A DNA stretch of 64,000 bases. It comes from Chitinophagaceae bacterium 26-R-25. Its GTDB lineage: Bacteria > Bacteroidota > Bacteroidia > Chitinophagales > Chitinophagaceae. A program made the position numbers and the translations under genes. This document shows positions 17,315-24,651 of this stretch, in pieces; the first letter of the stretch is position 1; each line of letters starts with the position of its first letter. The DNA lies in contig JARWSJ010000001.1 in assembly GCA_029906195.1 (NCBI GenBank), positions 1,922,001 to 1,986,000 on the forward strand, written 5' to 3'. The notes beneath the pieces were generated by a model that did not search any database, was not told the DNA's origin, and saw nothing but the letters and a program-made list of their open reading frames with translations.

Positions 17315-17345
17315 AGCGATCACTTTAGAGTGGTCGCTATTTTTA
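17315..17345 (+). terminator. ndk intrinsic terminator
   Basis: A 10-bp stem (AGCGATCACT with AGTGGTCGCT, one G-T pair) closes a TTAG tetraloop and is followed by ATTTTTAT on the plus strand. Confidence 0.9.
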
Positions 17346-17365
17346 TGCCAAAAACCTGTTGAAAA

Positions 17366-17454
17366 ATGTACGATTTACGAAGTACGGTGTACGAAATTCA
17401 TTGTGATGTGCCACCTAAAAGAATGTCGTACACCGTACTTCGTGCATCGTACAC
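17366..17454. repeat. Type E inverted repeat downstream of ndk
   Basis: Left arm 17366-17395 and right arm 17424-17454 are built of GTACGAA and TCGTACA 7-mers, the same family as 14344-14434. It lies between the ndk terminator and the DinB-like gene, and the left part of an upstream-extended dinB frame would run through it. Confidence 0.85.
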
Positions 17455-17495
17455 CGTCTTTAAACTTAGTATCTTTCATACACAAATCTCCCATC

Positions 17496-17999
17496 ATGCA
17501 ACAACCAGAATACTGGATGCGAGGCCCCATCGAAGGCATACCTGCACTACTGCAACCCGTGGCCCACGCATTGCTGCAGGCACGCGATGAAGTAAATGAA
17601 TTGATGAGCAATTTTCCAGAACATCGTCTTTGGGAAAAGCCCGCCAATGTTGCTTCTCCAGCTTTTCACCTGCAACACATAACCGGTGTGCTTGATAGAT
17701 TATTTACCTATGCAATCGCACAACCATTGAACCAGGGACAGCTTGCATACCTTTCCGCCGAAGGCAAAAAAAATGATACAGTAACACTCAACACGCTGCT
17801 CATCAACTTTAATAAACAGATTGATCTTTCACTGGAGCAACTTAAAACAACCAACGAAAATTCCCTGACTGAATTTCGGGGCGTGGGGAGAAAACAACTT
17901 CCTTCTACAGTAATGGGTCTGCTCTTTCACGCAGCAGAACATACGATGAGGCATACGGGGCAGTTGCTGGTGACAGTAAAAGTGCTAGTGGAAAATTGA
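17496..17999 (+). CDS. DinB-like/DinB_2 superfamily metal-binding four-helix protein
   Basis: With the ATG at 17496 (MQQPEYWMRGP) the protein has 167 residues, right for a DinB-like four-helix bundle. The three metal-ligand histidines fit 'FHLQHITGVLDRL' (about residues 51-63) and 'HAAEHTMRHTGQL' (about 148-160). DinB-like proteins in Bacteroidota are mostly uncharacterised, possibly thiol or bacillithiol S-transferases. An upstream ATG at 17403 would put a type E repeat in the protein and was rejected. The stop codon TGA is inside the first unit of a type C repeat (GAAAATTGA). Confidence 0.85.
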   Translation: MQQPEYWMRGPIEGIPALLQPVAHALLQARDEVNELMSNFPEHRLWEKPANVASPAFHLQHITGVLDRLFTYAIAQPLNQGQLAYLSAEGKKNDTVTLNTLLINFNKQIDLSLEQLKTTNENSLTEFRGVGRKQLPSTVMGLLFHAAEHTMRHTGQLLVTVKVLVEN

Positions 18000-18025
18000 A
18001 AGTTGAAAATTGAAAATTGAGAGTT
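17988..18025. repeat. Type C single arm (7-base period, AAATTGA) at the dinB-like stop
   Basis: Five units of AAATTGA/AGTTGAA type begin within the last codons of the DinB-like gene. No right arm is present; a type F/H composite follows instead. Confidence 0.75.
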
Positions 18026-18061
18026 AAGTATCGCGGTAGCCAATTTGAAGTTCGAAATATT

Positions 18062-18126
18062 TACCACTAAGATCCGTCCGAACGGATTCATCCGGGCGGA
18101 CTCTAAGGGCACTACGACCCACTAAG
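18062..18126. repeat. Composite: type F repeat interrupted by a type H palindrome
   Basis: TACCACTAAG and CCCACTAAG (type F units, as at 46738-46836) flank a 26-base palindrome at 18076-18101. The palindrome has outer arms GTCCG/CGGAC and an inner CGGATTCATCCG core. The arrangement looks like a palindrome inserted into an older type F element. Confidence 0.65.
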
Positions 18127-18164
18127 CTTTAAATCAAAGACCGCCTAATATTTCGCAGTCCCCC

Positions 18165-18199
18165 TGGTTCTAATTCCTAATTTCTAATTCCTAATTCCT
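18165..18199. repeat. Type A single arm containing the methyltransferase stop
   Basis: Five AATTCCT/AATTTCT units. On the minus strand AGGAATTAG supplies the last two residues (RN) and stop codon of the methyltransferase. Confidence 0.78.
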
Positions 18200-18712
18200 G
18201 ATCAAAGCACTGTACATTTTCGCTTGGTTATAAATAGAAGAACGTTCGTTAATCTTTTCGATTGATGAAAAACCTGTGCTTGCAAATAGTTTCTTAAGCA
18301 ACGAAAAGTCAACTGGATAAGGAACCCAACGATTAGCGTTTAGTGTATCATATTCAACAATAAGAAATTGCGGTTTATCGACAAGTTTAGGCTGCAGTGA
18401 CGAAAGAAAAGAATTCTTGTCTTTTACATAATGCAATGAATTGGCCATTAAGATACCGTTGAGTGAAGGAAGTGCCGAGGTGTCGTTCACGAAATCTGCT
18501 TTTATAACTTCTATTCTCGTTTTATTAGGAAGAACATTGGAAGAAAGTAATGGCTGCATATCCACCGCGTAGATAATACTAGACGCAGGCAACATTGAGG
18601 CAAGCGCTTTTGTAAACAACCCACTGCCACAACCAAGATCCGCCCAGCATTGTGGTTCATCCCCACCTATCTCCGGATGCTTTATTAGTTCTATTGCTTC
18701 TGTTAATTGCAT
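18191..18712 (-). CDS. Class I SAM-dependent methyltransferase-like protein
   Basis: The 173-residue protein shows SAM-binding motif I 'WADLGCGSGLFTKALASML' (residues 23-41), motif II 'IYAVDMQPLL' (47-56), 'IEVIKADFVND' and motif IV 'NGILMANSLHYVKDKNSFL'. It is shorter than most methyltransferases, because N-terminal helices and a substrate cap are minimal. The substrate cannot be predicted. The last residues RN and the stop are encoded by a type A repeat. It is single-gene, convergent with the DinB-like gene. Confidence 0.85.
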   Translation of the reverse strand: MQLTEAIELIKHPEIGGDEPQCWADLGCGSGLFTKALASMLPASSIIYAVDMQPLLSSNVLPNKTRIEVIKADFVNDTSALPSLNGILMANSLHYVKDKNSFLSSLQPKLVDKPQFLIVEYDTLNANRWVPYPVDFSLLKKLFASTGFSSIEKINERSSIYNQAKMYSALIRN

Positions 18713-18753
18713 GTACTATCGAATATTATCTGTGTTAATCAGTCTAATCCCTG

Positions 18754-18771
18754 CCCGTCCGATCAGGCGGG
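18754..18771. repeat. Type H palindrome (short variant)
   Basis: CCCGTCCGATCAGGCGGG, an imperfect 18-base palindrome between the methyltransferase start and the 18859 gene. Confidence 0.5.
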
Positions 18772-18858
18772 AGCGTCATCTGCGCCCACTTCCCCAATCT
18801 AAAAAATAATTGCGTATCTGAAAAATTCACATTTACTTTGTAATTCAAAGTGCTTTTT

Positions 18859-19395
18859 ATGGAAACAATTTATTCGCTGAAAGCAACTATCAGAAGATGG
18901 ATCATATTCTTTGTGATCGCATTGATATTAAGTGGTGCTACTGCCTTTGCCCTAGAGTCGGAACTTGCATGGCTATGTACTGTGATCCCCAAAGACATCC
19001 ATTTGTTTTTCTTTATCCAGAAATGTTACGTAGCGATCAGGGACATGAATGCCCAGTATCCATTTCTTGCATACGGCTATGATTGGCTGGCTTTTGCTCA
19101 CATTGTTATTGCTGTTGCGTTTATTGGTCCATACAGGGATCCGGTGAAGAATATATGGATCATACAATTTGGCTGCATTGCCTGCATGCTGATATGGCCA
19201 ACTGCCTTTATCGCTGGCTACGTGAGGCAAATTCCTTTATACTGGAAACTGATCGATTGTTCATTCGGTGTGATAGGACTGGTTCCACTTTTAATTTGCC
19301 ATAAAAAAATCAAACGTCTTGAAGTACTTGAAAACATTGAATCGCAGACGAAGCTGTATGCATTCGAAAAAAGAGAGTTACAGGTTTTTAATTAA
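18859..19395 (+). CDS. Uncharacterised four-helix membrane protein
   Basis: I do not recognise the family. From the ATG at 18859 the protein has 178 residues with four likely membrane helices: about 15-35, 76-94, 100-122 and 130-150. The first loop (residues 36-75, 'ESELAWLCTVIPKDIHLFFFIQKCYVAIRDMNAQYPF') is probably periplasmic, and the charged C-terminal tail of about 28 residues is cytoplasmic. A GTG start at 18850 is possible but less likely. It runs in the same direction as the MpaB-like gene 150 bases downstream. Confidence 0.75.
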   Translation: METIYSLKATIRRWIIFFVIALILSGATAFALESELAWLCTVIPKDIHLFFFIQKCYVAIRDMNAQYPFLAYGYDWLAFAHIVIAVAFIGPYRDPVKNIWIIQFGCIACMLIWPTAFIAGYVRQIPLYWKLIDCSFGVIGLVPLLICHKKIKRLEVLENIESQTKLYAFEKRELQVFN

Positions 19396-19546
19396 GTAAA
19401 AAGGCAAAATTCAAAAGGCAAAAATGTAGCACGCTGATCGAAGCTAAAGCTTTTGAATTTTAACTTTTTCCTTTTGACTTAATACCCGCAATAGCAGTCT
19501 TTCGACTTTACATTGACACCCATTATTGTTAACTTTAAAAGTAGTT

Positions 19547-20305
19547 ATGGAATACTTTGTTGAAGAAGGGCATATTGTGCAAAAGATATGGGGCAAGGCA
19601 GATGTGATCCTGCTGATATTTGCCGGCGCCGCTGCAGAGTTCGCTTTGAACAAATCTGTTGACTGGCTTTACTTTACAGGCAAATTGCCCGCTGATCCAT
19701 TGGGCAGGTTATTCTCCACTGTAGGTTATGCAAGGCAAATCATTTTCTCTCCGAAAGAAAAAGCACATGCTGCCATTGACAGGATGCGCCAAATACATAC
19801 AGGCGTCGAAACTGCCCGTGGCACGGCCATTCCGGACTGGGCCTATCGCGATGTGTTGTATATGTTGATTCATTATTCTATCGCATCATTTGAGGTACTG
19901 GATAGAAAATTGACTGACCATGAAAAGGATGATGTGGTGGAAGTTTTTTACAGAATGGCTTCCAGAATGGGTTTGCAAAATATTCCTTCCCGCTACACAA
20001 CATGGCACGCTCAATACTCAGACCAACAGGCAACCAACCTGCAATACAGCAAGTACACCGCAGATCTCTTTAAACAATACAAAAAACACCTGGGCAGATT
20101 CAGGTATTACATCTTGCTGGAATCGCAAAAACTGGTAGCAAATACAGTCGTGCTGGAGCATCTCGGATTGCGAAAAGGCTCTGCTATCGCGCCTTTGGTA
20201 AACGTGTATAAAATTTTCAGGCGGATAAATGCGGAGTGGTTCATTCAATCCATCCTATTGCCTGCACAGTATAAAACTCAAATCAGGCAAATGAATGTCA
20301 TATAG
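19547..20305 (+). CDS. MpaB/DUF2236 (rubber-oxygenase-like) family protein
   Basis: From the ATG at 19547 the protein has 252 residues. The conserved core of the family is visible: 'ADPLGRLFSTVGYARQIIFSPKEKA' and 'MRQIHTGVETARGTAIPDWAYRDVLYMLIHYSIASFE'. The histidine in 'RQIHTGV' is the expected proximal haem ligand. Characterised relatives (latex clearing protein, MpaB) are b-type haem oxygenases that cleave polyisoprenoids or long alkyl chains. Haem binding here is an inference. An upstream ATG at 19526 adds seven residues. No partner gene is obvious. Confidence 0.8.
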   Translation: MEYFVEEGHIVQKIWGKADVILLIFAGAAAEFALNKSVDWLYFTGKLPADPLGRLFSTVGYARQIIFSPKEKAHAAIDRMRQIHTGVETARGTAIPDWAYRDVLYMLIHYSIASFEVLDRKLTDHEKDDVVEVFYRMASRMGLQNIPSRYTTWHAQYSDQQATNLQYSKYTADLFKQYKKHLGRFRYYILLESQKLVANTVVLEHLGLRKGSAIAPLVNVYKIFRRINAEWFIQSILLPAQYKTQIRQMNVI

Positions 20306-20309
20306 CAGT

Positions 20310-20888
20310 CTATTCAAAAATCTTTTTGATCCATGCGTACTGCAAAAGCATAATTGTTTTACCGTCTTTTATTTCTCCGGCCTCCATCATTTTCATCGCT
20401 TCATCAAATCTCATTTCAAGTACATCAATATCTTCACCGCGATCAACGCCGCCGCCCTCACTTTGTTTCATTTCCTTCGTATAAGCACCAATAAACAAAT
20501 ATAACATCTCTGACACAGAGCCGGGCGACATATAGGCCTCATAGACTTTCGTCACATCCTGGATTTTATAGCCGGTCTCTTCTTCGGATTCTCTTCTGAT
20601 GCAATCTTCCGGACTGTCATGGTCCAATTGTCCGGCACACACCTCTACCAGCATTCCTGATGCATTGCCATTTACAAATGAAGGTAACCGGAATTGCCTG
20701 GTAAGTACTACCGTTTTCATTTCTTTATTGTACAATAGAATACCCGCACCATTACCACGGTCGTACACTTCGCGGGTCATTGTCTCCTTCTCATTCTGCT
20801 TGTTGATGTACTCATAGGTAATTTTGTGAAGCTTATATCTAAAAGGAGAAAACGTTTCACTGCCAGTGATCTTCACGTTATTCGTCAT
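20310..20888 (-). CDS. nudK: NUDIX hydrolase, GDP-mannose pyrophosphatase NudK-like
   Basis: The 192-residue protein is co-linear with E. coli NudK. It contains the Nudix box in the NudK-specific spacing 'AGQLDHDSPEDCIRRESEEETGY' (about residues 84-106), followed by 'YEAYMSPGSVSEMLYLFIG', 'GGGVDRGEDIDVLEM' and 'GEIKDGKTIMLLQY'. NudK hydrolyses GDP-mannose and related nucleotide sugars to GMP and sugar phosphate. The C-terminal end nearly abuts the convergent MpaB-like gene (4-base gap). It is divergent from the LacI gene, with about 106 bases between the start codons. Confidence 0.92.
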   Translation of the reverse strand: MTNNVKITGSETFSPFRYKLHKITYEYINKQNEKETMTREVYDRGNGAGILLYNKEMKTVVLTRQFRLPSFVNGNASGMLVEVCAGQLDHDSPEDCIRRESEEETGYKIQDVTKVYEAYMSPGSVSEMLYLFIGAYTKEMKQSEGGGVDRGEDIDVLEMRFDEAMKMMEAGEIKDGKTIMLLQYAWIKKIFE

Positions 20889-20994
20889 GGTAAATCGTTA
20901 TTGTTTCAATATTACAGCAATAATTTCCAAATTGTTCCACAAAAGGAAAAACTATAACCAAACTTTTGCTTACCTTGACCCTACTAAATTAGAG

Positions 20995-22032
20995 ATGGAA
21001 AACAAACTGCCCACGATTAAAGAGATTGCCAAGCGGCTCAATGTATCCGTGTCCACTGTATCCCGCGCCTTAAGCAATCACCCAAGCATTGGCTTGCGCA
21101 CCCGCACACGTGTTCAGGAGTTGGCGAAAGAGTTAAACTACGAACCCAACACAAAAGCCATTTTCTTTAAGCAGCAAAAGACTTTTATCATCGGTGTGAT
21201 CCTTCCATATATTAAAGAAGAATTTTTCTCCGAAGCTGTCAGTGGTATTGAAACCGCAGCGATGGAGCACGATTACACGATACTTTTCGGACAAAGTTTT
21301 GATGATACTGAACGTGAAAAGAAAGTACTGGAGGCGATGAAGAAGCAACGTGTTGACGGGCTGATCATTTCTCTCTCGAAATATACCAACAACTTTGATC
21401 ATTTGGCAACGCTGGAAAAATATGATATTCCGGTGGTGTATTTTGATCGTGTACCACCTTTTGAAAACGTGCATAAGGTCTATTGCAATTTATACAAAGG
21501 CACGATCGAGATGGTGAATTGGTTGTTCAGCAGGGGTTTCAAGAGGATTGGCTTTATAAACGGACCGGACAAATTATTAGCAACACACGAGCGGCTCAAA
21601 GGTTATATTGAAGGTATTACGAAGAAGAAATTAAAAGTCGATATGCGATTGGTCGAGCAGACCGATCTTTCCCGCGAGAGCACTTACAAAGCGATGGAAA
21701 AACTACTTGCACTGAAACAGGCCCCGGAAGTGATTATCACCTTCAACGATTATGTGCATCTTGATGTGATGCAATATGCGAGGCAGCATAATCTAAAGAT
21801 CAATGAAGATATTTTCTTTGCAAGTTATGCAAACCTGCCTATCACCAGCTACACGGCCTTTCCGCCAATAGCTTCTATTGAACAGTATCCATACAAACAA
21901 GGAGAAAAAGCAATGGAAATTTTGATCCGTATCATCAACGATAAACTACAACAGGCAAACGCTGCAGGCAAGTATTATCATGAGGAAATAGATGGCTTGT
22001 TGATGATCAATAAAAGCTTTGAATTCAATTAA
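20995..22032 (+). CDS. LacI family transcriptional regulator
   Basis: From the ATG at 20995 the protein has 345 residues. The N-terminal helix-turn-helix and hinge are clear ('LPTIKEIAKRLNVSVSTVSRALSNHPSIGLRTRTRV', residues 5-40), followed by a periplasmic-binding-protein-like effector domain ('IIGVILPYIKEEFFSEAVSGIE' onward). It is convergent with the M60 gene, the end of the minus-strand uptake operon, so it probably controls that locus; an operator-like palindrome is present at 32841-32858. The effector is unknown, plausibly a hexosamine or its phosphate. The stop is at the edge of a type A repeat. Confidence 0.93.
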   Translation: MENKLPTIKEIAKRLNVSVSTVSRALSNHPSIGLRTRTRVQELAKELNYEPNTKAIFFKQQKTFIIGVILPYIKEEFFSEAVSGIETAAMEHDYTILFGQSFDDTEREKKVLEAMKKQRVDGLIISLSKYTNNFDHLATLEKYDIPVVYFDRVPPFENVHKVYCNLYKGTIEMVNWLFSRGFKRIGFINGPDKLLATHERLKGYIEGITKKKLKVDMRLVEQTDLSRESTYKAMEKLLALKQAPEVIITFNDYVHLDVMQYARQHNLKINEDIFFASYANLPITSYTAFPPIASIEQYPYKQGEKAMEILIRIINDKLQQANAAGKYYHEEIDGLLMINKSFEFN

Positions 22033-22098
22033 GAATTAGGAATTATGAATTCATTGCCAACTCCTAATTCCTAACTCCTAATTCCTAATTCCTAATTA
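22033..22098. repeat. Type A inverted repeat between convergent lacI and M60 genes
   Basis: Left arm 22027-22051 and right arm 22059-22098 pair across an 8-base loop. The right arm contains the M60 stop codon (22092-22094), and the left arm overlaps the lacI stop. Confidence 0.87.
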
Positions 22099-24347
22099 CC
22101 TGTCAATTCCTCCGGCAGCCATGTCGGATAACTTTCCACCTGCTTTTTTGCACTGTCGCTTACCGGCACTTTCCACTTGTCGAAAAATGACGAGAGATTT
22201 TTTTGCGTGGCATTGCTTATTTGCAGAAACCAATAGTCACGTTTGTCCTGCTCGGTTTTAGGATATTGGTCCTTAGGAAGTGCACGATAAACTTTATGAA
22301 CTTTCATTATCGCATCCCAGCCAAAGTTTTCTATTAACTCAATATACATGCACAAAGCCAGGAATGCATCGCCGGACCATTTTTCATACGATGGGCTGCC
22401 CGCCATGTAATCTTTTATTCTCTTGTGTACCGCGTCTTTACTGGCAATGGCCTCATGGTTATAAATGCCCTTGTGCAATACTTTATCGTACACATACATC
22501 GAATATAAATTCTCCGTTACCTCACCCAGCGCATCAAAATCAATGCCCCAGAACTGGTGCCTGTGGCCAAGTTCATGAAAATGTCCCCATGAACCTTTGT
22601 CCCTCATGAAAGCCTCGTCTACGGACCATTTACATGATTCATCATCTGGCACCACAATCTTGTAATATTGTGTAAACATATACCCCCAGGCTACCTCCTG
22701 GTCAACAATGATCCTTTCAGGATGTAGCCTGTTTACAGAAATACAAGCCAGGTTGGCATCTGCATCCATCACTTCATCCCAAAAACGCATAAGCTTTTCC
22801 GGATCGTCAAGGTCCCGGATGCGGGATGAAGGAAGGGAGAAAATAATCTTATCAGTTGCCAGTTCTGCCCATGGAGCGGAATAATTTCTAATTGTTTTTT
22901 TCCATTCTTCCACACTTGTTTCTCCGAGTTTGAAGTAAGGAGCCTGCACAGCGCCTTCAACATACACGCTGATATTTTTTTGCGCAGCGGTATCCGGAAT
23001 ATTAATCAGCAACAACCCACCATACTCCGAGAAGATTGCATTTCTCCCATCTTTCAAATCTATTTTTTTAGTCAGATCAATACCTTCACGCGTAAGTTGG
23101 TCCATATGCATAAGGTTGTCATCATGCACGCCAATCTGCGCTTTCAGATGCGATGCGGTGTCCTTTGCATCAACGGTAACATATACCTTTTCACCGGCAG
23201 GAACATATAACCCGGTGCTGTGCCATCGCTCAAAAACAGTCGTTGGATCCCATAATCCCTGCGAACCTCCCTGCACCTTAAGCGTTACCTTTTTATGCAC
23301 TCTCTGTACGTCGCTTCCGACATATCCGGGAAATACATAACTCGCTTTTGTAATGAAGACGCTATCAGGATTGGCATCGCGTCGTTTTTCTATCTGCACC
23401 TGTTGAATAATGTATTGCAGATATTTCTTAAAATCCTTTTTGCGGATCGGCTCCGCAGGAGTTGGCACCAGGAGATCATTTTCTTTCACACCGAAAGCGT
23501 TTTTGATATCTGTTACAGTGCCAGAATTTTCATTGTTGTATGCAATCGCCAACTTTAAAGAGGCATCTGCTATTTCAAATTCTTTCCCTTTTTGCCATTG
23601 CTTAAAACCGCCATCCTTTACTGAAGAAAGCAGCGTGCTTATATGCAGATAGCCCGGAATGGTATCGATAACCAACAAATGACTATTTGCTGATGGTAAC
23701 AATGGATTGTAAACATGAAAGATTCCTGCCTTTGTTAAAAAAGCATTGAGCTTTAACTGATAAAACGGGTCGGAATCTTTCTGCTTGCTGAAGATGTCAG
23801 ACAATGGCGATCCGAATATCAGCGTGCCTCCATTTTTCACGAATGACTCAATGATGTCGCTTTGTGCGGAATCCTTTACATCGTTTGTCAAAACCAAAAT
23901 ATCTGCATTATTCTTTCCACCGTACTTCCATTGAGTGACAGAATAATTGTGTCCCTTGATAAATTTCGCCAGGGACGCGTCTGACTGTTCCAGTGCAATC
24001 TTCTTTCCTTTTGTTGCCCATGAAAAAGAATTGACCAACATTTGCTGAACGTTGCTGTTGTTAAGCATTGGCTTTTTAAAATATTCTGAAGATCCAAACA
24101 CTATGACTTTTCCTTTGCCAAACCTGGAGGTTACGATAGCATTAAGCTGATAGTTTTTTCCCTGCTCAACAAAGCCCGTTGCTACGATCTGGGGCTCTTC
24201 TGATATAATATAGCTTGCCGCCACCACCTGCGGTGAATCAGGCAAGGGAAGGCGCGTAACATTTTGCAAAAGCATTTTCTTGTCCGTTGATTGCGCAAAA
24301 ACTTTTGCGGAAATGCATAACAGAGATAGGAAAACAATTCGTTTCAT
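22092..24347 (-). CDS. Secreted M60-family (enhancin-like) metallopeptidase
   Basis: The 751-residue protein has a signal peptide (MKRIVFLSLLCISAKVFAQ), an N-terminal region with a Rossmann-like DUF4350/GATase-like fold, a central beta-sandwich and a C-terminal M60 catalytic domain. The zinc motif 'HELGHRHQFWGIDFDALGEVTENLYSMYV' starts near residue 590 (HExxH, with a downstream Glu). M60 peptidases act on O-glycosylated proteins such as mucins, binding the sugar as part of substrate recognition. The gene is last in the minus-strand operon after a glycosidase-like gene. Its last codons and stop come from a type A repeat. Confidence 0.9.
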   Translation of the reverse strand: MKRIVFLSLLCISAKVFAQSTDKKMLLQNVTRLPLPDSPQVVAASYIISEEPQIVATGFVEQGKNYQLNAIVTSRFGKGKVIVFGSSEYFKKPMLNNSNVQQMLVNSFSWATKGKKIALEQSDASLAKFIKGHNYSVTQWKYGGKNNADILVLTNDVKDSAQSDIIESFVKNGGTLIFGSPLSDIFSKQKDSDPFYQLKLNAFLTKAGIFHVYNPLLPSANSHLLVIDTIPGYLHISTLLSSVKDGGFKQWQKGKEFEIADASLKLAIAYNNENSGTVTDIKNAFGVKENDLLVPTPAEPIRKKDFKKYLQYIIQQVQIEKRRDANPDSVFITKASYVFPGYVGSDVQRVHKKVTLKVQGGSQGLWDPTTVFERWHSTGLYVPAGEKVYVTVDAKDTASHLKAQIGVHDDNLMHMDQLTREGIDLTKKIDLKDGRNAIFSEYGGLLLINIPDTAAQKNISVYVEGAVQAPYFKLGETSVEEWKKTIRNYSAPWAELATDKIIFSLPSSRIRDLDDPEKLMRFWDEVMDADANLACISVNRLHPERIIVDQEVAWGYMFTQYYKIVVPDDESCKWSVDEAFMRDKGSWGHFHELGHRHQFWGIDFDALGEVTENLYSMYVYDKVLHKGIYNHEAIASKDAVHKRIKDYMAGSPSYEKWSGDAFLALCMYIELIENFGWDAIMKVHKVYRALPKDQYPKTEQDKRDYWFLQISNATQKNLSSFFDKWKVPVSDSAKKQVESYPTWLPEELTGN

Positions 24348-24499
24348 GCGAATAGTTTTAGAAAGGTTAATGGTTATTGTTTACTTGAGTATTTAAACAC
24401 CTGTAGCCTTGCCTCCGGCACTCTTAAATCCTAATTCAATGTCGTTTAGTTAAAGATTTTTTTCGAACTGAATGGAGGTTGTGATCCGTTAGAAAAGAC

Positions 24500-24597
24500 C
24501 GCTTGTCATCCCGACGAAGGAGGGATCTGCGTAATTGCTAACGCATAGTGTCCGCTACTGTTAGGCTCAGATCCCTCCTTCGTCGGGATGACAAGCG
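24500..24597. repeat. Type I inverted repeat: perfect 30-base arms, 38-base loop
   Basis: Arms at 24500-24529 and 24568-24597 are exact reverse complements; each includes GTCATCCCGACGAAGG. No transposase, and no obvious target-site duplication at the edges. It occupies the centre of the 304-base gap between the glycosidase-like and M60 genes. A related copy is at 35574-35660. Confidence 0.9.
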
Positions 24598-24651
24598 ACC
24601 TGCTCTTAATTTTTCAAACAGCTTAACTAAACGACATTAAATTCTTAATTC

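Noticed and set aside
14344-17454. Type E repeats resemble CRISPR repeats because of the GTACGAA units.
   Set aside because: Units are 7 bases in direct contact with no spacers, and there are no cas genes in the window.
20848-20858. AAACGTTT palindrome inside nudK as a second LacI operator.
   Set aside because: Only eight symmetric bases, inside coding sequence, and unlike the longer dyad at 32841-32858.
24500-24597. Type I inverted repeat considered as a miniature transposon (MITE).
   Set aside because: No target duplication is evident, no cognate transposase is present, and the loop of the related copy at 35574 is unrelated. A hairpin element is the safer description.
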